Origin: Deltaproteobacteria bacterium
GTDB taxonomy: Bacteria; Myxococcota_A; UBA9160; UBA4427
NCBI GenBank assembly: GCA_002719955.1
Contig: PBFW01000067.1
Location: forward strand, 1-64,000
Direction of reading: 5' to 3'
Length of the DNA: 64,000 nt
Shown here: positions 1 through 8,154 of the stretch, piece after piece
Position numbering within the stretch: position 1 is the stretch's first letter
Layout: every line of letters starts with the position of its first letter
The notes under the pieces: generated by a model
The model's database searches: none
What the model was told of the DNA's origin: nothing
What the model saw: the letters and a program-made list of their open reading frames with translations, nothing else
Position numbers and translations under genes: made by a program

Positions 1-411
1 CAGGCCAGCCAGCAGCGCGTGAATCGAGAGGGCCGTCAATACGGCGTAGGCGGCCAGCGCATCCTGATGATGTTCCGCGATCCGAGCGAAGCGTTCGCCC
101 GACGGGGCGTGGACTTCTTCGTGGGCGTGTTCCGGCAGCAGAACGTGTTCGACGAGCAGCATGAAGATGAACGCGAATCCCGCGAGCGCAAACGCCATCG
201 GGTAATCCCAGCCGAGCCCATGCCAGATCCGGTCCGCATCGGGAAGCATGTGGACGATTCCGGCGGCGAGGAAGACACCGGCGGCGAACGCGTTGCCCCA
301 GCCGAGCAGACGATCGTTGCGCGCCGCGTTCTTCCGCAGCAGGGGAATCGCACCCCCCGCGGCACCGGCGGCGAGGATTGCGATCAGGAGTACGAGTTTG
401 ACGCCAAACAC
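1..411 (-). CDS. ZIP family metal transporter, N-terminal part (cut by window edge)
   Basis: The minus-strand frame reads from a GTG at 411 to the window edge with no stop, giving about 137 residues. It starts with a hydrophobic helix (VKLVLLIAILAAGAAGG), then has GNAFAAGVFLAAGIVHMLPDA, the TM2 pattern of ZIP (PF02535) transporters with a His in the helix. A charged His-rich linker (EHAHEEVHAP) follows, and then TM4 with SIHALLAGL. ZIP proteins import divalent metals such as zinc or iron across the inner membrane. The C-terminal half, including the TM5 metal site, lies outside the window. The stop of the upstream gene (420-418) is in the same frame, so the start must lie between 417 and about 409. 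The two genes are therefore almost contiguous and probably cotranscribed. The family call is firm; the metal is not known. Confidence 0.85.
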   Translation of the reverse strand, partial: MFGVKLVLLIAILAAGAAGGAIPLLRKNAARNDRLLGWGNAFAAGVFLAAGIVHMLPDADRIWHGLGWDYPMAFALAGFAFIFMLLVEHVLLPEHAHEEVHAPSGERFARIAEHHQDALAAYAVLTALSIHALLAGL

Positions 412-417
412 CGTCTT

Positions 418-1266
418 TCAGACCACCTCTTGTCGAAGTAGGGAGATTCCTTCGCTCGGGATCGGCTCCTCATCGCACGCGAATCGTTCGATGGCCGCCG
501 CGTCGAAGCGATGACCGTCGTAGACCGCGACGATCACACGATCGCCGCGGTCGAGAAAAGTCGTTTCACCAAATTCCGTGTAGCGCGTGGCGCCGATGCT
601 GATCAGTGCCTGGGCCGGCCGGCCGCCGACGGCGAGCCACTTGGAAATATTTTCGAGCGGGCCCTCGTCGATCTGATCATTCAGTCTGGAGATCAGCCAT
701 GCGCGGAGCGGACCATACATGTAGCGATAGCTCGAGACCGGAGAGTTGACGCCATATTCGACGAGCTCGTTCGCGCGGAACAGATAGGAGGCGATTCGGT
801 AGTCGTCGAGTACGCCGCCTCTTTCGAAGCGATCGATCGAGATCGACTGGGCGGCGGTTCCCTTGCTCTCCGGACCCCAATTCTTTTTCTCGCTGATCTT
901 CCTGGCCCCCTCGCGACGAATCGAACAGTCGTTGTGGGCCATCGCCTCGCGCGGAAGAAGATCGATGACCCGCTCGTGCTCATAGACGAGGTCGCAGAGC
1001 AGGGAGACCTCCGGTTCGATCTGGTGTCTTTCGTCTTCGGAGCCGAGTCGAATGCGGTCGCTCGAGATGGGGCAGACATGCAGGAAATGATCGACTTCAC
1101 CCGAGCTGTCCCGAGAGCCGGCTGGAACATAGAAAGGGAAGATGCCCTTCGGTGCTGACGCGTCCGCGACGACGAGATCCTTGAAATCGTCGGCTTCTCC
1201 GGCCTGTTCGAGATGACCCGCGAAGTTGCCCGCGACGCCGAGCCCGATCACGCGTTCCCAATCCAC
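418..1266 (-). CDS. Conserved protein of unknown function, probably DUF5718 family
   Basis: A 282-residue soluble protein opening DWERVIGLGVAGNFAGHLEQ, followed by an APKGIFPFYVP block and, near the end, ATRYTEFGETTFLDRGDRV. I recall this arrangement from the DUF5718 family, whose function is unknown. No signal peptide or membrane segment is visible. I chose GTG at 1266 because GGAGGA lies 7-8 bases upstream and conserved sequence begins at once; an ATG at 1320 would add 18 low-complexity Arg/Glu residues. It ends eight bases before the ZIP transporter start, which suggests one transcript and perhaps a link to metal homeostasis, though that link is inference. The coding call is firm; the family name is from memory. 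Confidence 0.75.
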   Translation of the reverse strand: MDWERVIGLGVAGNFAGHLEQAGEADDFKDLVVADASAPKGIFPFYVPAGSRDSSGEVDHFLHVCPISSDRIRLGSEDERHQIEPEVSLLCDLVYEHERVIDLLPREAMAHNDCSIRREGARKISEKKNWGPESKGTAAQSISIDRFERGGVLDDYRIASYLFRANELVEYGVNSPVSSYRYMYGPLRAWLISRLNDQIDEGPLENISKWLAVGGRPAQALISIGATRYTEFGETTFLDRGDRVIVAVYDGHRFDAAAIERFACDEEPIPSEGISLLRQEVV

Positions 1267-1431
1267 CCGCTCTTCCTCCCGCCGGACCTCACCGCCTCCG
1301 AGCGGCCGGCGGCTCGGCACAAAAAGTGAAACGCCCGATCGTTTCTGCCGGGACGGCGGGCGATCGGGCGGCTGGAGTCTAGCAGGGCCCCGGTCGGGTT
1401 CTCGTCCAGCGAATGCGGCCTGTGCGGGTGA

Positions 1432-2631
1432 TCAGCCTGCGAGAAAGCGGGTCGCTACGGAGGCGTGGAGCGCTGTGCCGAGCACCATCGCTTCTTCGTC
1501 GAGCATCATCTGGCTCGAGTGGCAGGGTGCCGGATTCTCCATCCCCGGCGGCCGTACGCCGAGCAGCAGCATTACGCCCGGTGCGCGGCCGAGGACGTAC
1601 GAAAAATCCTCGGTGCCCATGATGGCTGTCGGAAGAGCGATGATCGTGTGCTCGCCGAGCAGCTCGCCCGCCACGCCCCGGGCGAAGGACTCAAAGTCGA
1701 GATCGTTGACCAGAACGGGATAACCCCCGCTGATCTCGACGCGGGCTTCGGCGTTGTGGGTGCGGGCGATCCCCTCGGCAATCCGCGGCACGCCTTCGAT
1801 CATCGATGCGCGCGTCTTGTCGGAGAGCGCGCGCATCGTGCCGCTCAGTGCGACGCGATCGGCAATCACATTATTCGTCGTTCCAGCGTGAAATTGGGCG
1901 ATGGTCAGAACGCCGGGGTCCGTCGCGGGAATCTGCCGCGTCACGAAAGATTGGAGCGCCTGGACGATCTCACAGGCGATCGGGATCGGGTCGATGCAAT
2001 CGTGGGGCATCGAAGCGTGGCCTCCGCGTCCGCGAACCTCGATCTCGAAATCATCGAAGGAGGCCATGATCGCGCCGGGCTTCGTCCCGACCATCCCCGT
2101 CGGAATCTGTGGGGCGACATGCATCGCGAAAGCGGCGTCGACCGTGGGCATCCCCTCGGCGAGCATGATTTCCGCACCGCCATAGGATTCTTCGCCCGGT
2201 TGGAACATGAAGACGATCTCGCCCGCCAACTCGTCTCGGCGTGCGCAGAGCAGACGCGCCGCCCCCGCGAGCATCGCTACATGCGCATCGTGTCCGCAGG
2301 CGTGCATGCGGTCGGCATGTCTGCTTCGAAAGGGCAGATCCGTCTCTTCGGGTATGGGCAGGGCGTCCATGTCCCCCCGTAGGAGCAATCGCTTTCCGGG
2401 TCGCCCACCGCGCAGGGTCGCCACGATTCCACTCGTCTTCGCGTGCAGTGCGATCCCGAGGTCGAGGTCCGCGAGATCGTCGAGGATCTTCGTCCGGGTC
2501 GCCGGTGTCTCGAGGCCGAGTTCGGGATCCTCGTGAATTCGCCGGCGCAGATCGACCACACGCGGATGGAGGTGCTTCGCTTCTTCGAGCAAGACCTGGA
2601 GACGGGTTTGGGGATCGAGATCCTCTGACAC
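1432..2631 (-). CDS. M20-family amidohydrolase (hippurate hydrolase / N-acyl amino acid amidase type)
   Basis: A 399-residue zinc peptidase-fold enzyme that hydrolyses N-acyl amino acids or similar amides. The metal and catalytic motifs are in order: RGDMDALP (about 85-92), MHACGHDAHVAMLAGAA (about 109-125), FQPGEE (about 143-148) and DFSYVLGRAPG near the C-terminus. The CGHD cysteine is the extra metal ligand typical of the M20D branch (HipO, AmhX, plant IAA-amino acid hydrolases). Length is normal and there is no signal peptide, so it is cytoplasmic. It is divergent from the VOC gene at 2754, leaving a short shared promoter region. The physiological substrate cannot be told from sequence. 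Confidence 0.92.
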   Translation of the reverse strand: MSEDLDPQTRLQVLLEEAKHLHPRVVDLRRRIHEDPELGLETPATRTKILDDLADLDLGIALHAKTSGIVATLRGGRPGKRLLLRGDMDALPIPEETDLPFRSRHADRMHACGHDAHVAMLAGAARLLCARRDELAGEIVFMFQPGEESYGGAEIMLAEGMPTVDAAFAMHVAPQIPTGMVGTKPGAIMASFDDFEIEVRGRGGHASMPHDCIDPIPIACEIVQALQSFVTRQIPATDPGVLTIAQFHAGTTNNVIADRVALSGTMRALSDKTRASMIEGVPRIAEGIARTHNAEARVEISGGYPVLVNDLDFESFARGVAGELLGEHTIIALPTAIMGTEDFSYVLGRAPGVMLLLGVRPPGMENPAPCHSSQMMLDEEAMVLGTALHASVATRFLAG

Positions 2632-2753
2632 GGCGGAATCCTTTCTCGGTCGCGATGGACTCGGTCTAGCTCTTGTTTCGTCGGGTCGGTAGGCTCGACG
2701 ATAGCCTGGACGTCGTCAGCACGGGGGCTGGGGATTCGGGCGGGGGACGCGTG

Positions 2754-3488
2754 ATGATGGACCTGGGTCGACTGGATCTCCTGCAGATTACGCTCATCGT
2801 CCGTGATCTTGCAGCGGTCGAGAGGGCCTTCGAAAGCGTCCTGGGCCTGCGTGTCGCCTATCGCGATCCGAGCGTCGATCTCTGGGGACTCGAGAATATC
2901 GTCCTGCCGATGGGCACGACCTTCATCGAGGTCCTCTCGCCCAGACGTGACGACACTGCGGGGGGGCGGCATCTCGAGCGGCAGGGCGGTGACGCCGGCT
3001 ACATGGTGATCCTGCAGACGCGCGACCTTGCCCCTTGGCGCGAGTGGATCGGCGCGCTCGGATTGCGGATCGCCTTCGAGGCCGAGACGCGCGATCCGGA
3101 CAAGGGTCAGGACTGGTCCGGGATCCATCTCCATCCCAGCGACACGGGGGGCATGATGATCTCCCTCGACCGACCGGATCCGCCGGAATCGTGGGCGGGC
3201 GCGGGGCCCCGCTGGCGTGATTTCATCTGTCAGGATGTCGTCGATGGCCTGGTTGGGATCGAACTTCGTAGCCCCGATCCGACACGGCTGTCGTCGCGCT
3301 GGGGCGAGGTGCTCGGGCGTTCGGTTGACGATCGAGGCCGGATCGCACTCGATCGGGGCACGATCGGGTTTCGAGAAACGCTGGCGGGAGAGATCGAGGG
3401 ACTTTCGGCGATCGAGCTTCGCGCGACGAATCGCGAGCGGGTCGGGGGTCGAGTCGATCTCGCCGGGGTCGAGTTCAGACTGGTCTGA
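2754..3488 (+). CDS. Glyoxalase/VOC-fold protein
   Basis: About 244 residues with two vicinal-oxygen-chelate modules. The N-terminal one (LDLLQITLIVRDLAAVERAF, then a GTTFIEVLSP strand) resembles glyoxalase-like domains. The second begins around DGLVGIELRSPDPTRLSSRW and is shorter. VOC proteins are metal-dependent isomerases, epimerases or dioxygenases, and many, like this one, cannot be assigned a substrate. An ATG at 2754 (or the adjoining GTG 2751 or ATG 2757) follows GGGGGA at 2742-2747 and starts just before the first conserved strand. The frame is open upstream to 2673, but that stretch is low complexity. It is followed 77 bases later by the SDR gene on the same strand. Confidence 0.8.
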   Translation: MMDLGRLDLLQITLIVRDLAAVERAFESVLGLRVAYRDPSVDLWGLENIVLPMGTTFIEVLSPRRDDTAGGRHLERQGGDAGYMVILQTRDLAPWREWIGALGLRIAFEAETRDPDKGQDWSGIHLHPSDTGGMMISLDRPDPPESWAGAGPRWRDFICQDVVDGLVGIELRSPDPTRLSSRWGEVLGRSVDDRGRIALDRGTIGFRETLAGEIEGLSAIELRATNRERVGGRVDLAGVEFRLV

Positions 3489-3565
3489 TTCGACTCCGGC
3501 GTTTCACGTGGGCACTCGTCCACGAAAGCAAGTTCTGTACTGGACGAATGGAGGGGGATGAGGCG

Positions 3566-4291
3566 ATGTCAACCGCGTTGGTGATCGGAGTGGGTTCGGA
3601 AAACGGTGTTGGCGGGGCCCTCTGTCGACGTTTTGCGCGCGAGGGATTGTATGTCGTCGCCGCGGGCCGAACCGAAGAAAAGCTGGCGGGGGTGACGGCG
3701 TCCATCCGTGCGAGTGGCGGCGATGCCAGTTATGCGGTCGCGGACGCGACGACATCGAGCGGAATTGCGCGCTATTTCGACGCGGCGGAAGAAATCGCCG
3801 GAGTGCCCGAACTCGTCGTCTACAACGTGGGGAACAACCGTTTCTCACCGCTCGTCGAGATGACCGATCAGTTCTTCGAAGACCTCTGGCGTATCTGCTG
3901 CTTCGGCGGTTTTCTGGCGGGTCGGGAAGCAGCCCAGCGGATGATTCCGGCGGGGGGTGGGACGTTGATCTTCACTGGCGCGACGGCATCGATGCGCGCG
4001 AGGCCTCCCTTTACGGCCTTTGCCTCTGCGAAGGCCGGGTTGCGTGCCGTCGCACACGGGATGGCGAGGGAATTCGGCAAACAGGGGCTGCATGTCGGCC
4101 ATGTCGTGATCGACGGAGTGATCGACGGTGAGCAGGTCAATTCGCGGCTCCCGCTGCTGAAGGAGCACCTGGGCGAGGGGGGAATGCTTCAACCCGATGA
4201 TATCGCCGAGGCGTATTGGATGTTGCATCGACAACCGCGGAGCGCCTGGACCCTCGAACTCGATGTGAGGCCAGATCGCGAGTCTTTCTGA
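3566..4291 (+). CDS. Short-chain dehydrogenase/reductase, atypical (Phe replaces catalytic Tyr)
   Basis: About 241 residues with a Rossmann fold. The dinucleotide motif reads VIGVGSENGVGGAL and the NNAG-like motif is YNVGNN. The catalytic serine lies in FTGATAS, but the YxxxK motif reads FASAK (F-A-S-A-K), with Phe where Tyr normally donates a proton. I recall a recurring SDR subgroup with this substitution, so it is not necessarily damage. The C-terminus has HVGHVVIDGVIDGEQV, typical of the same subgroup. The start ATG 3566 has GGAGGGGG about ten bases upstream; an in-frame ATG at 3548 would add six residues. The stop codon lies inside a perfect inverted repeat (4286-4305). Substrate unknown. 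Confidence 0.88.
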   Translation: MSTALVIGVGSENGVGGALCRRFAREGLYVVAAGRTEEKLAGVTASIRASGGDASYAVADATTSSGIARYFDAAEEIAGVPELVVYNVGNNRFSPLVEMTDQFFEDLWRICCFGGFLAGREAAQRMIPAGGGTLIFTGATASMRARPPFTAFASAKAGLRAVAHGMAREFGKQGLHVGHVVIDGVIDGEQVNSRLPLLKEHLGEGGMLQPDDIAEAYWMLHRQPRSAWTLELDVRPDRESF

Positions 4292-4305
4292 CCGACCGGT
4301 CAGAA
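4286..4305. terminator. Inverted repeat between convergent genes, possible bidirectional terminator
   Basis: TTCTGACC (4286-4293), loop GACC, then GGTCAGAA (4298-4305): a perfect 8-bp stem with a 4-base loop. It overlaps the SDR stop codon and lies in the 37-base gap before the convergent thiolase stop at 4329. No T-run follows on either strand, so it would be an atypical terminator. It could instead be a protein-binding palindrome (ACCGGT core). Confidence 0.4.
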
Positions 4306-4328
4306 GGACGTCGAGAATCTTGCCCCGA

Positions 4329-5504
4329 TCATCCCCGCCGGATCAGTGTGCCCGTTCCGAGCCCGCCACCACAACACATCGTGACGAGGCCGTGTTCCTT
4401 GTCGGTGCGTTCGAGTTCGTGGAGCGCTTTCGTCAAGAGGATCACACCGGTTCCGCCGAGGGGATGTCCGAGCGCGATCGCGCCGCCGTTGGGGTTGACC
4501 CTGTCCATGTCGGGGTCGAGCTCCTGGGCCCAGGAGAGTACGACCGAAGCGAAGGCCTCGTTGATCTCGGTGACGTCGATCTCTCGCATGCTCAAGCCGT
4601 TGTCGCGCAGGAGTTTTTGGGTCGCGTAGATCGGTCCGGTGAGCATCAGGACCGGGTCCGAGCCCACCAGGCAGGTGTCGACGACCGTTGCCCTGACCCT
4701 CAGGCCGAGGGTGTTGGCCTTCTCTCGGGTCATCAGGAGAAGGGCACCCGCACCGTCCGAAATCTGTGAGGACGATCCGGCGGAGTGCACGCCATCGGGC
4801 ATATTCGTCTTGAGGCCGCCGAGGGCCTCGAGCGTCGTTTCGCGCAGACCGCCGTCGCGGTCGACGAGCTGGGTCTCTTTGGTCGGTTTGCCGTCTTTGA
4901 AGCCGACGGGTGCCTCGATCGGAAGGATCTGTGACGCGAAGCGATCCTCCGCCCAGGCTGCCGCGGCCAATTCCTGGGAACGCAGACCGAATGCATCGGT
5001 TTGTTCACGCGTGATCTCCCACTGCTTGGCGATTCGCTCGGCAGCGTCGAATTGCGAGGTGAACTCGTGATGGGCCCAATAATTCTTGTTGACCGGTGCG
5101 CCGACCGGCGTCTCCTTCGGGATCGTCGAGCCCATCGGTATCCGGCTCATCAATTCGATCCCACAGCCCATCGCGACGTCGACCACGCCCGACGAGACGA
5201 GGGCGAAGGCGAGGTTCGTCGCCTGCTGGGAGGATCCGCATTGGGTATCGACCGTCGTCGAGGGCACTCCGATCGGGAGACCCTGGGCGAGCCAGGCGTT
5301 GCGCGTCACATTCATCGTCTGCATGCCGACCTGGCCGACACAGCCCCCGATCACCTGGCCGATTTCATTTGGATCGATTCCTGCTCGACGGATGACTTCC
5401 GATTGAACGAGCCCGAGCAGATCGATCGAGTGCATCGCGGCGAGCGCGCCATTGCGCTTGCCCAGGGGACTTCGGACGGCTTCTACGACGACGACTTCAC
5501 GCAT
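4329..5504 (-). CDS. Thiolase (acetyl-CoA acetyltransferase family)
   Basis: A 391-residue thiolase catalysing CoA-dependent cleavage or formation of 3-ketoacyl-CoA. The nucleophilic cysteine is C89 in DTQCGSSQQ, the catalytic histidine H347 in GHPLGGTG, and the second cysteine about C377 in MCCGGGLGTG. NEAFA is also present, as in all type II thiolases. The ATG at 5504 (MREVVVVEAVRSP) gives the normal family start and has GGAAAGG about nine bases upstream; the longer frame to 5729 adds unconserved sequence. It stands convergent to the SDR gene and follows the sulfatase gene on the same strand with a short gap. The sequence is of the FadA/steroid-thiolase type seen in lipid-degrading bacteria; the chain-length preference cannot be read off. 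Confidence 0.93.
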   Translation of the reverse strand: MREVVVVEAVRSPLGKRNGALAAMHSIDLLGLVQSEVIRRAGIDPNEIGQVIGGCVGQVGMQTMNVTRNAWLAQGLPIGVPSTTVDTQCGSSQQATNLAFALVSSGVVDVAMGCGIELMSRIPMGSTIPKETPVGAPVNKNYWAHHEFTSQFDAAERIAKQWEITREQTDAFGLRSQELAAAAWAEDRFASQILPIEAPVGFKDGKPTKETQLVDRDGGLRETTLEALGGLKTNMPDGVHSAGSSSQISDGAGALLLMTREKANTLGLRVRATVVDTCLVGSDPVLMLTGPIYATQKLLRDNGLSMREIDVTEINEAFASVVLSWAQELDPDMDRVNPNGGAIALGHPLGGTGVILLTKALHELERTDKEHGLVTMCCGGGLGTGTLIRRG

Positions 5505-5605
5505 GCGGGGGAACCTTTCCACGGGGGTTCGTGAATCGGGCGGATGCAGACGGACCCGAGATTCAAAGAAGGCGTACGGTACGGAACCCGGCGGGCCGAG
5601 GCCAA

Positions 5606-7399
5606 TCAGCGATGCGACTCGGGCTCGCTCCAGTCGACCGTTGCGCTCTCTTCCCAACCGTACCGAATCGCCCGTGCCTCGATCCGGCGACCCCGTTCGA
5701 GCGGGAGGGGTTGGTCGTAGAGTCGCCATCGCCCCCCCTCGATCCGATATCCGATCGATGCCCCGGGGCTGGCGGATTGCAGGACGAGTCCATTCGCATT
5801 TCGTGAAAAGCTGGGGGCGTCGGTCTGCAATCTCTGGGCGTTGGGCTGGAAGCGCTCGACCATTCGCCCTTCGGCTTCATCGCTCCAGTCGGGCACTCGC
5901 GTTCGCCACTCGGCGTAGGCCTCGCGCATGCGTTCGAGTTCATCTCGATAGTCGGGGTCGCGCGAGACGTCCCGCAATTCGAAGGGGTCGCGGTCGAGAT
6001 CGAAGAGGCGCTCCTCGCCCGGGGCTTCGAACCAGCGCCGCTGATCCGCATTGAGTCGGCCCGCTGCAAATTCGCGATGGAGCGCGCGCATGATCTCGAG
6101 ATTGTCTCGAAACGTCGAGGGATGGCCGCCCGGAAGGTCGGGGTGACGGCTGCGGATATACTTGAAATGTTCGTTGCGGACCGCGCGTTGCCGATCGACC
6201 GTGTCATCGATTCGATCCCGCGAGGCGAAGACGAACTCACGCGCCGGTTTCGAGGGATCGGAAAAATCCTGTCCCTGCAGATGTTCTGGAAGCGCGATAC
6301 CGGCCAGCGAGAGAATCGTCGCGGTGAGGTCGACGAAACTGATGAGACGTTCGTCGGTCTCTCCCGCCCGCAGACCCTCCGGCCGAAGCGCGCTCGGCCA
6401 GCGGATGATCATCGGGACCCGGATCCCCGCGTCGTAGAGGTCGCGCTTGGCGCGCGGCAGGCCGTCGCCGTGGTCGGCCGTCCAGATCACGATCGTCGAT
6501 TCAGTCAGGTGGTCGTGCTCGAGCCGGGCGAGGATGTCGCCGACCTGCGCATCCATGATCTGGATATTGTCGTATTGACGGGCGATCGCCGCTCGCACCT
6601 CTGGCATATCCGGGTAATAGGGCGGGATCTGCACGTGGGTCGGGTCGGTCGTTACGACGGAGTCAGTCCATCCCCAACGTTCATAGGCTTGCATGGCCTG
6701 CATCAGGAAATGGAAGACGCCTCGCGGCCAGGTCCCGAGCGGTTCGAAGAGGCCACTTTCGTGGGTGACCATGTAATTGATCATACCAAAGAAGGGTTGA
6801 CCGGACTCGCGATCGGCCCATTGCCCCTCGTTGTCCTCCGCGTCCCAGATCGTGAAGGGGCCGCTCGCGGAGAGCGGGCCGCTGAATTGATAGTCGAGCT
6901 TGTGGTGTTGATAGGTGAAATAGCCGGCGCGTCGCAGCAACTCGGGGAAGGCCTTGGCTTCGGGCGGAGGAACCGCGAAATAGCCTCCCCCGGGTCGTGT
7001 CGAGGTGCGCATATGCTGGGTTCCGGTCGAGATCTGGTGCATGCCGAGGATCAGGGCGGCGCGGCTGGGCGCGCAAACCCCGGCCGTGGTGAAGACGTTC
7101 GGAAATCGGACCCCCTCCGATGCCAATCGATCGAGATGGGGCGTGCGTGCGACGGTGTCCCCAAAGGCGCCGACCCGCGGGCTCATGTCCTCTGCGACCA
7201 GCAGGAGGATATTCGGCTGCGCGACGGGATGCCCGCTGGCTGGAGGGGCTGTCTCGGCCGATGAACCGGATGGGGAAGGACCGGAGATGCCGCAAAGGAT
7301 CGCGAAGATCAGGATCCGACTGGGCGTGAATCCGACTTGCCCCCTCGTGCCGCTATTCAATCGGTCGCTCTGCGCCCAGCGTCGACGCATCGAATTCAT
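5606..7399 (-). CDS. Exported sulfatase
   Basis: A 597-residue sulfatase (PF00884) hydrolysing sulfate esters outside the cytoplasm. A basic N-terminus and hydrophobic stretch (ILIFAILCGISG) give a signal peptide. The metal motif NILLLVAEDMSPRVG follows, then CAPSR at about 109-113. Its Cys is the residue converted to formylglycine, so an anaerobic or aerobic maturase must act on it. Further on come TADHGDGLPRAKRDLYDAGIRVP and, at the C-terminus, a short beta-rich add-on (about 520-595, GASIGYRIEGGRWRLYDQPL) like the chitobiase C-terminal domain. The ATG at 7399 overlaps the nitroreductase end by 47 bases; ATG 7390 is an alternative. No maturase gene is adjacent, and the substrate (sulfated polysaccharide or steroid sulfate) is unknown. 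Confidence 0.9.
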   Translation of the reverse strand: MNSMRRRWAQSDRLNSGTRGQVGFTPSRILIFAILCGISGPSPSGSSAETAPPASGHPVAQPNILLLVAEDMSPRVGAFGDTVARTPHLDRLASEGVRFPNVFTTAGVCAPSRAALILGMHQISTGTQHMRTSTRPGGGYFAVPPPEAKAFPELLRRAGYFTYQHHKLDYQFSGPLSASGPFTIWDAEDNEGQWADRESGQPFFGMINYMVTHESGLFEPLGTWPRGVFHFLMQAMQAYERWGWTDSVVTTDPTHVQIPPYYPDMPEVRAAIARQYDNIQIMDAQVGDILARLEHDHLTESTIVIWTADHGDGLPRAKRDLYDAGIRVPMIIRWPSALRPEGLRAGETDERLISFVDLTATILSLAGIALPEHLQGQDFSDPSKPAREFVFASRDRIDDTVDRQRAVRNEHFKYIRSRHPDLPGGHPSTFRDNLEIMRALHREFAAGRLNADQRRWFEAPGEERLFDLDRDPFELRDVSRDPDYRDELERMREAYAEWRTRVPDWSDEAEGRMVERFQPNAQRLQTDAPSFSRNANGLVLQSASPGASIGYRIEGGRWRLYDQPLPLERGRRIEARAIRYGWEESATVDWSEPESHR

Positions 7400-8030
7400 T
7401 GAAGAAGAGCTTCGAATCGACGGACGCCCGCGGTGGCCGTCCGTATTTCCCGAGTGGCCAGCCGATCGGGATCATGGCCGCGCTCGGAATATTATCCGGC
7501 AACCCGAGCATTCGATCGCATTCCTTGCCGAAGGAAAGGTGGAGCATGGTAAACGAAGCGCCCAGTCCCACCGCGCGACACGCGAGCAGGATATTCTGGG
7601 TGCAGGGAAAGAGGGCCTGACTCTGGCGTTCGCCGCGTCGTGTGAAGCCCGCGATGAAGAGAAGGACAGGCACCTCGTCGAGGTGCTCCGCGAGATGGAG
7701 CGCCGACCGCATATTGCGCATCAGCGGTTGCGGAAAATGCTCCCGCTCGCCGCGCTCGATCGAGGGCTGGATATAATCTCGGAAGACGGGCAGATAGCGT
7801 TCTGCGACCCATCGTCGCTTGTCCCGATCATCGACGGCGACGAAGACCCAGGGCTGTCTATTTCCGCCGCTCGGTGCGAAAGTCCCCGCCTCACAGACCT
7901 TGCGGATCAGGGCGCGCGGGACCGGATCCGGCTTCAGCCGGCGAATCGACCGGGTCGTTCGGATGCCCTCTAGCAGGGGGATCTCCTCGCCGAGCGCTTC
8001 GAGGTCGGCCTCCGCAGGGAATTCGCTCAT
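7353..8030 (-). CDS. Nitroreductase-family flavoprotein
   Basis: A 225-residue FMN-dependent oxidoreductase of the nitroreductase fold (PF00881). Motifs visible are the N-terminal TTRSIRRLKPDPVP (FMN phosphate arginines), FAPSGGNRQPWVF, and AVGLGASFTMLHL followed by IPIGWPLGKYG in the C-terminal half. Such proteins reduce nitro groups, quinones or enones, or dehalogenate, using NAD(P)H. The ATG at 8030 has GGAGACG directly upstream. The gene is divergent from menB (start 8155), with about 125 bases between, and its 3' end overlaps the sulfatase start. Substrate unknown. Confidence 0.9.
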   Translation of the reverse strand: MSEFPAEADLEALGEEIPLLEGIRTTRSIRRLKPDPVPRALIRKVCEAGTFAPSGGNRQPWVFVAVDDRDKRRWVAERYLPVFRDYIQPSIERGEREHFPQPLMRNMRSALHLAEHLDEVPVLLFIAGFTRRGERQSQALFPCTQNILLACRAVGLGASFTMLHLSFGKECDRMLGLPDNIPSAAMIPIGWPLGKYGRPPRASVDSKLFFNEFDASTLGAERPIE

Positions 8031-8154
8031 CTCGTCTCCATTCGCCTTCAATGGGGAGCGAGGATAGCGCGGCGCAGATCCACCCATGGCCGCTATCCTC
8101 GGCCGCCGGTCGTGCGGCGCGCCTCGCCGCCGACCGGCTCAGGAGGGGACGGTA

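Noticed and set aside
3548..3565. Upstream ATG for the SDR gene
   Set aside because: The Shine-Dalgarno-like GGAGGGGG lies between it and ATG 3566, which fits the latter.
6077..7264. 395-codon open frame antisense to the sulfatase
   Set aside because: Arg/Asp-rich translation without domains; it mirrors a well-supported gene on the other strand in GC-rich DNA.
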